This document shows positions 32,492 through 32,953 of a DNA stretch of 32,953 bases, piece after piece. How positions within the stretch are numbered: the stretch's first letter is position 1; each line of letters opens with the position of its first letter. Origin of the DNA: Candidatus Pullichristensenella avicola (lineage in GTDB: Bacteria > Bacillota > Clostridia > Christensenellales > Aristaeellaceae); assembly GCA_018711655.1 (NCBI GenBank), contig DVIA01000037.1, positions 1 to 32,953 of the forward strand, read 5' to 3'. The notes under the pieces were generated by a model. The model saw only the letters and a program-made list of their open reading frames with translations, was not told where the DNA came from and did no database searches. The position numbers and the translations under genes were made by a program.

Positions 32492-32521
32492 CCCGGATTG
32501 GCAACCAAATCCATGTCCGGG
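32492..32521. repeat. Inverted repeat between SDR and the repeat-protein gene
   Basis: Outer arms CCCGGA (32492-32497) and TCCGGG (32516-32521) enclose GATTGG and CCAAATC, which pair with one bulge. It could be a weak terminator for the SDR gene or an operator for the gene downstream; AAAATTTT precedes it and no T-run follows. Confidence 0.4.
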
Positions 32522-32597
32522 CCGTCTAGTATATGAGCATGTCGCCCGGCGCAAACGCGCTTTGCGGGCGCGAGAGAGTTGAAGGGAGAAAACGACT

Positions 32598-32953
32598 ATG
32601 AAACGCTTGCTTGCCGCGCTGCTGGCCATTTGTGTGCTGGCCGGCTGCGCATTTGCCGAGGGAGGGGAGGGGCTCCCGCCCACGCAGCCGCCGACGGAGG
32701 TTCCCGCTTCGCCGTCCGCGCCGCCGCAGCCGCCGGAAGCGCCGAAGGGGGAAAACGCCGCGCCGGCAAGCGGCAATACGCCGCCGACGGAGGGCAACAC
32801 GCCGCCGGAGGAGGGCAACACGCCGCCGGAGGAGGGCAACACGCCGCCGGAGGAGGGCAACACGCCGCCGGAGGAGGGCAACACGCCGCCGGAGGAGGGC
32901 AACACGCCGCCGGAGGAGGGCAATACGCCGCCGGAGGAGGGCAACACGCCGCC
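32598..32953 (+). CDS. Exported protein with NTPPEEG repeats, 3' end outside the window
   Basis: Start ATG with GAAGGGAG upstream. The N-terminus MKRLLAALLAICVLAGCAFA is an export signal with two readings: a lipobox L14-A-G-C17 (lipoprotein) or signal peptidase I cleavage after A-F-A at residue 20. After a Pro-rich spacer (residues 21-58) come 7-residue repeats G-N-T-P-P-E-E, the first with T in place of one E; eight full copies are visible and the window ends inside the ninth. Such acidic Pro-rich repeats are usually extended spacers that carry a domain away from the cell surface; what follows is not visible. Confidence 0.8.
   Translation, partial: MKRLLAALLAICVLAGCAFAEGGEGLPPTQPPTEVPASPSAPPQPPEAPKGENAAPASGNTPPTEGNTPPEEGNTPPEEGNTPPEEGNTPPEEGNTPPEEGNTPPEEGNTPPEEGNTP
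32772..32953 (+). repeat. 21-bp coding minisatellite
   Basis: Eight consecutive 21-bp units from 32772 to 32939 plus a partial unit, consensus GGCAACACGCCGCCGGAGGA plus G. Units are nearly identical even at third codon positions (exceptions: the first unit, GACGGAG and AAT; the eighth, AAT), which indicates recent expansion by slippage and likely copy-number variation between strains. The array continues past the window. Confidence 0.95.

Noticed and set aside
32321..32947. Minus-strand protein of LPSSGGV repeats
   Set aside because: It is the antisense reading of the NTPPEEG-coding 21-bp repeat and runs into the SDR gene; the plus strand has a start, ribosome binding site and signal peptide.

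Overview
The window is about 33 kb of high-GC bacterial chromosome with dense, mostly operonic genes. Strong GGAGG-type ribosome binding sites, near-consensus sigma-A promoters with 17-bp spacers, an HPr kinase, a T-box leader on thrS, a SpoIIP-type sporulation amidase and an mre/PBP2/RodA cluster all point to a Gram-positive member of the Bacillota, most likely a GC-rich Clostridia lineage (Christensenellales-like is a guess). No prophage, transposase, CRISPR array, tRNA or rRNA was recognised.

Layout. 1-584: intergenic tandem repeat of about 175 bp and a perfect 28-nt palindromic terminator. 585-4245: divergent pair, a secreted 14-repeat RCC1 double propeller (-) and a diiron ferritin-like protein (+). 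4341-10268 (- strand): pepT, then the operon HAD phosphatase - hprK - ROK glucokinase - DUF1846, i.e. sugar phosphorylation and carbon-catabolite control. 10417-12158 (+): DUF1614 membrane protein and spoIIP. 12212-12545: 138-bp tandem repeat. 12602-18886 (+): MFS transporter, then helD - BaiN-like flavoprotein - COG2509 flavoprotein - 69-aa protein, three of them joined by 4-nt overlaps. 19015-26239 (+): maf - mreB - mreC - mreD - PBP2 - rodA, the cell-elongation machinery, closed by a strong terminator. 26381-27525 (+): two tandem paralogous secreted YbjN-like proteins. 27797-28268: three tandem units duplicating the 3' end of thrS plus its downstream hairpin. 28269-30427 (-): thrS with T-box leader and promoter. 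30905-31660 (-): DUF2975 membrane protein and small XRE regulator under a perfect consensus promoter. 31684-32469 (+): SDR oxidoreductase. 32598-end (+): start of an exported protein with a 7-residue NTPPEEG repeat, cut by the window edge.

The coding genes are mostly recognisable core or semi-core functions. The less ordinary material is the intergenic tandem repeats, in particular the array behind thrS, whose units are all multiples of three and which stays open in the thrS frame past the amber stop; the paired secreted YbjN-like proteins; the doubled RCC1 propeller; and the ferritin-like protein and 69-aa protein of unknown role. I found no clear, complete, previously undescribed multi-gene system.
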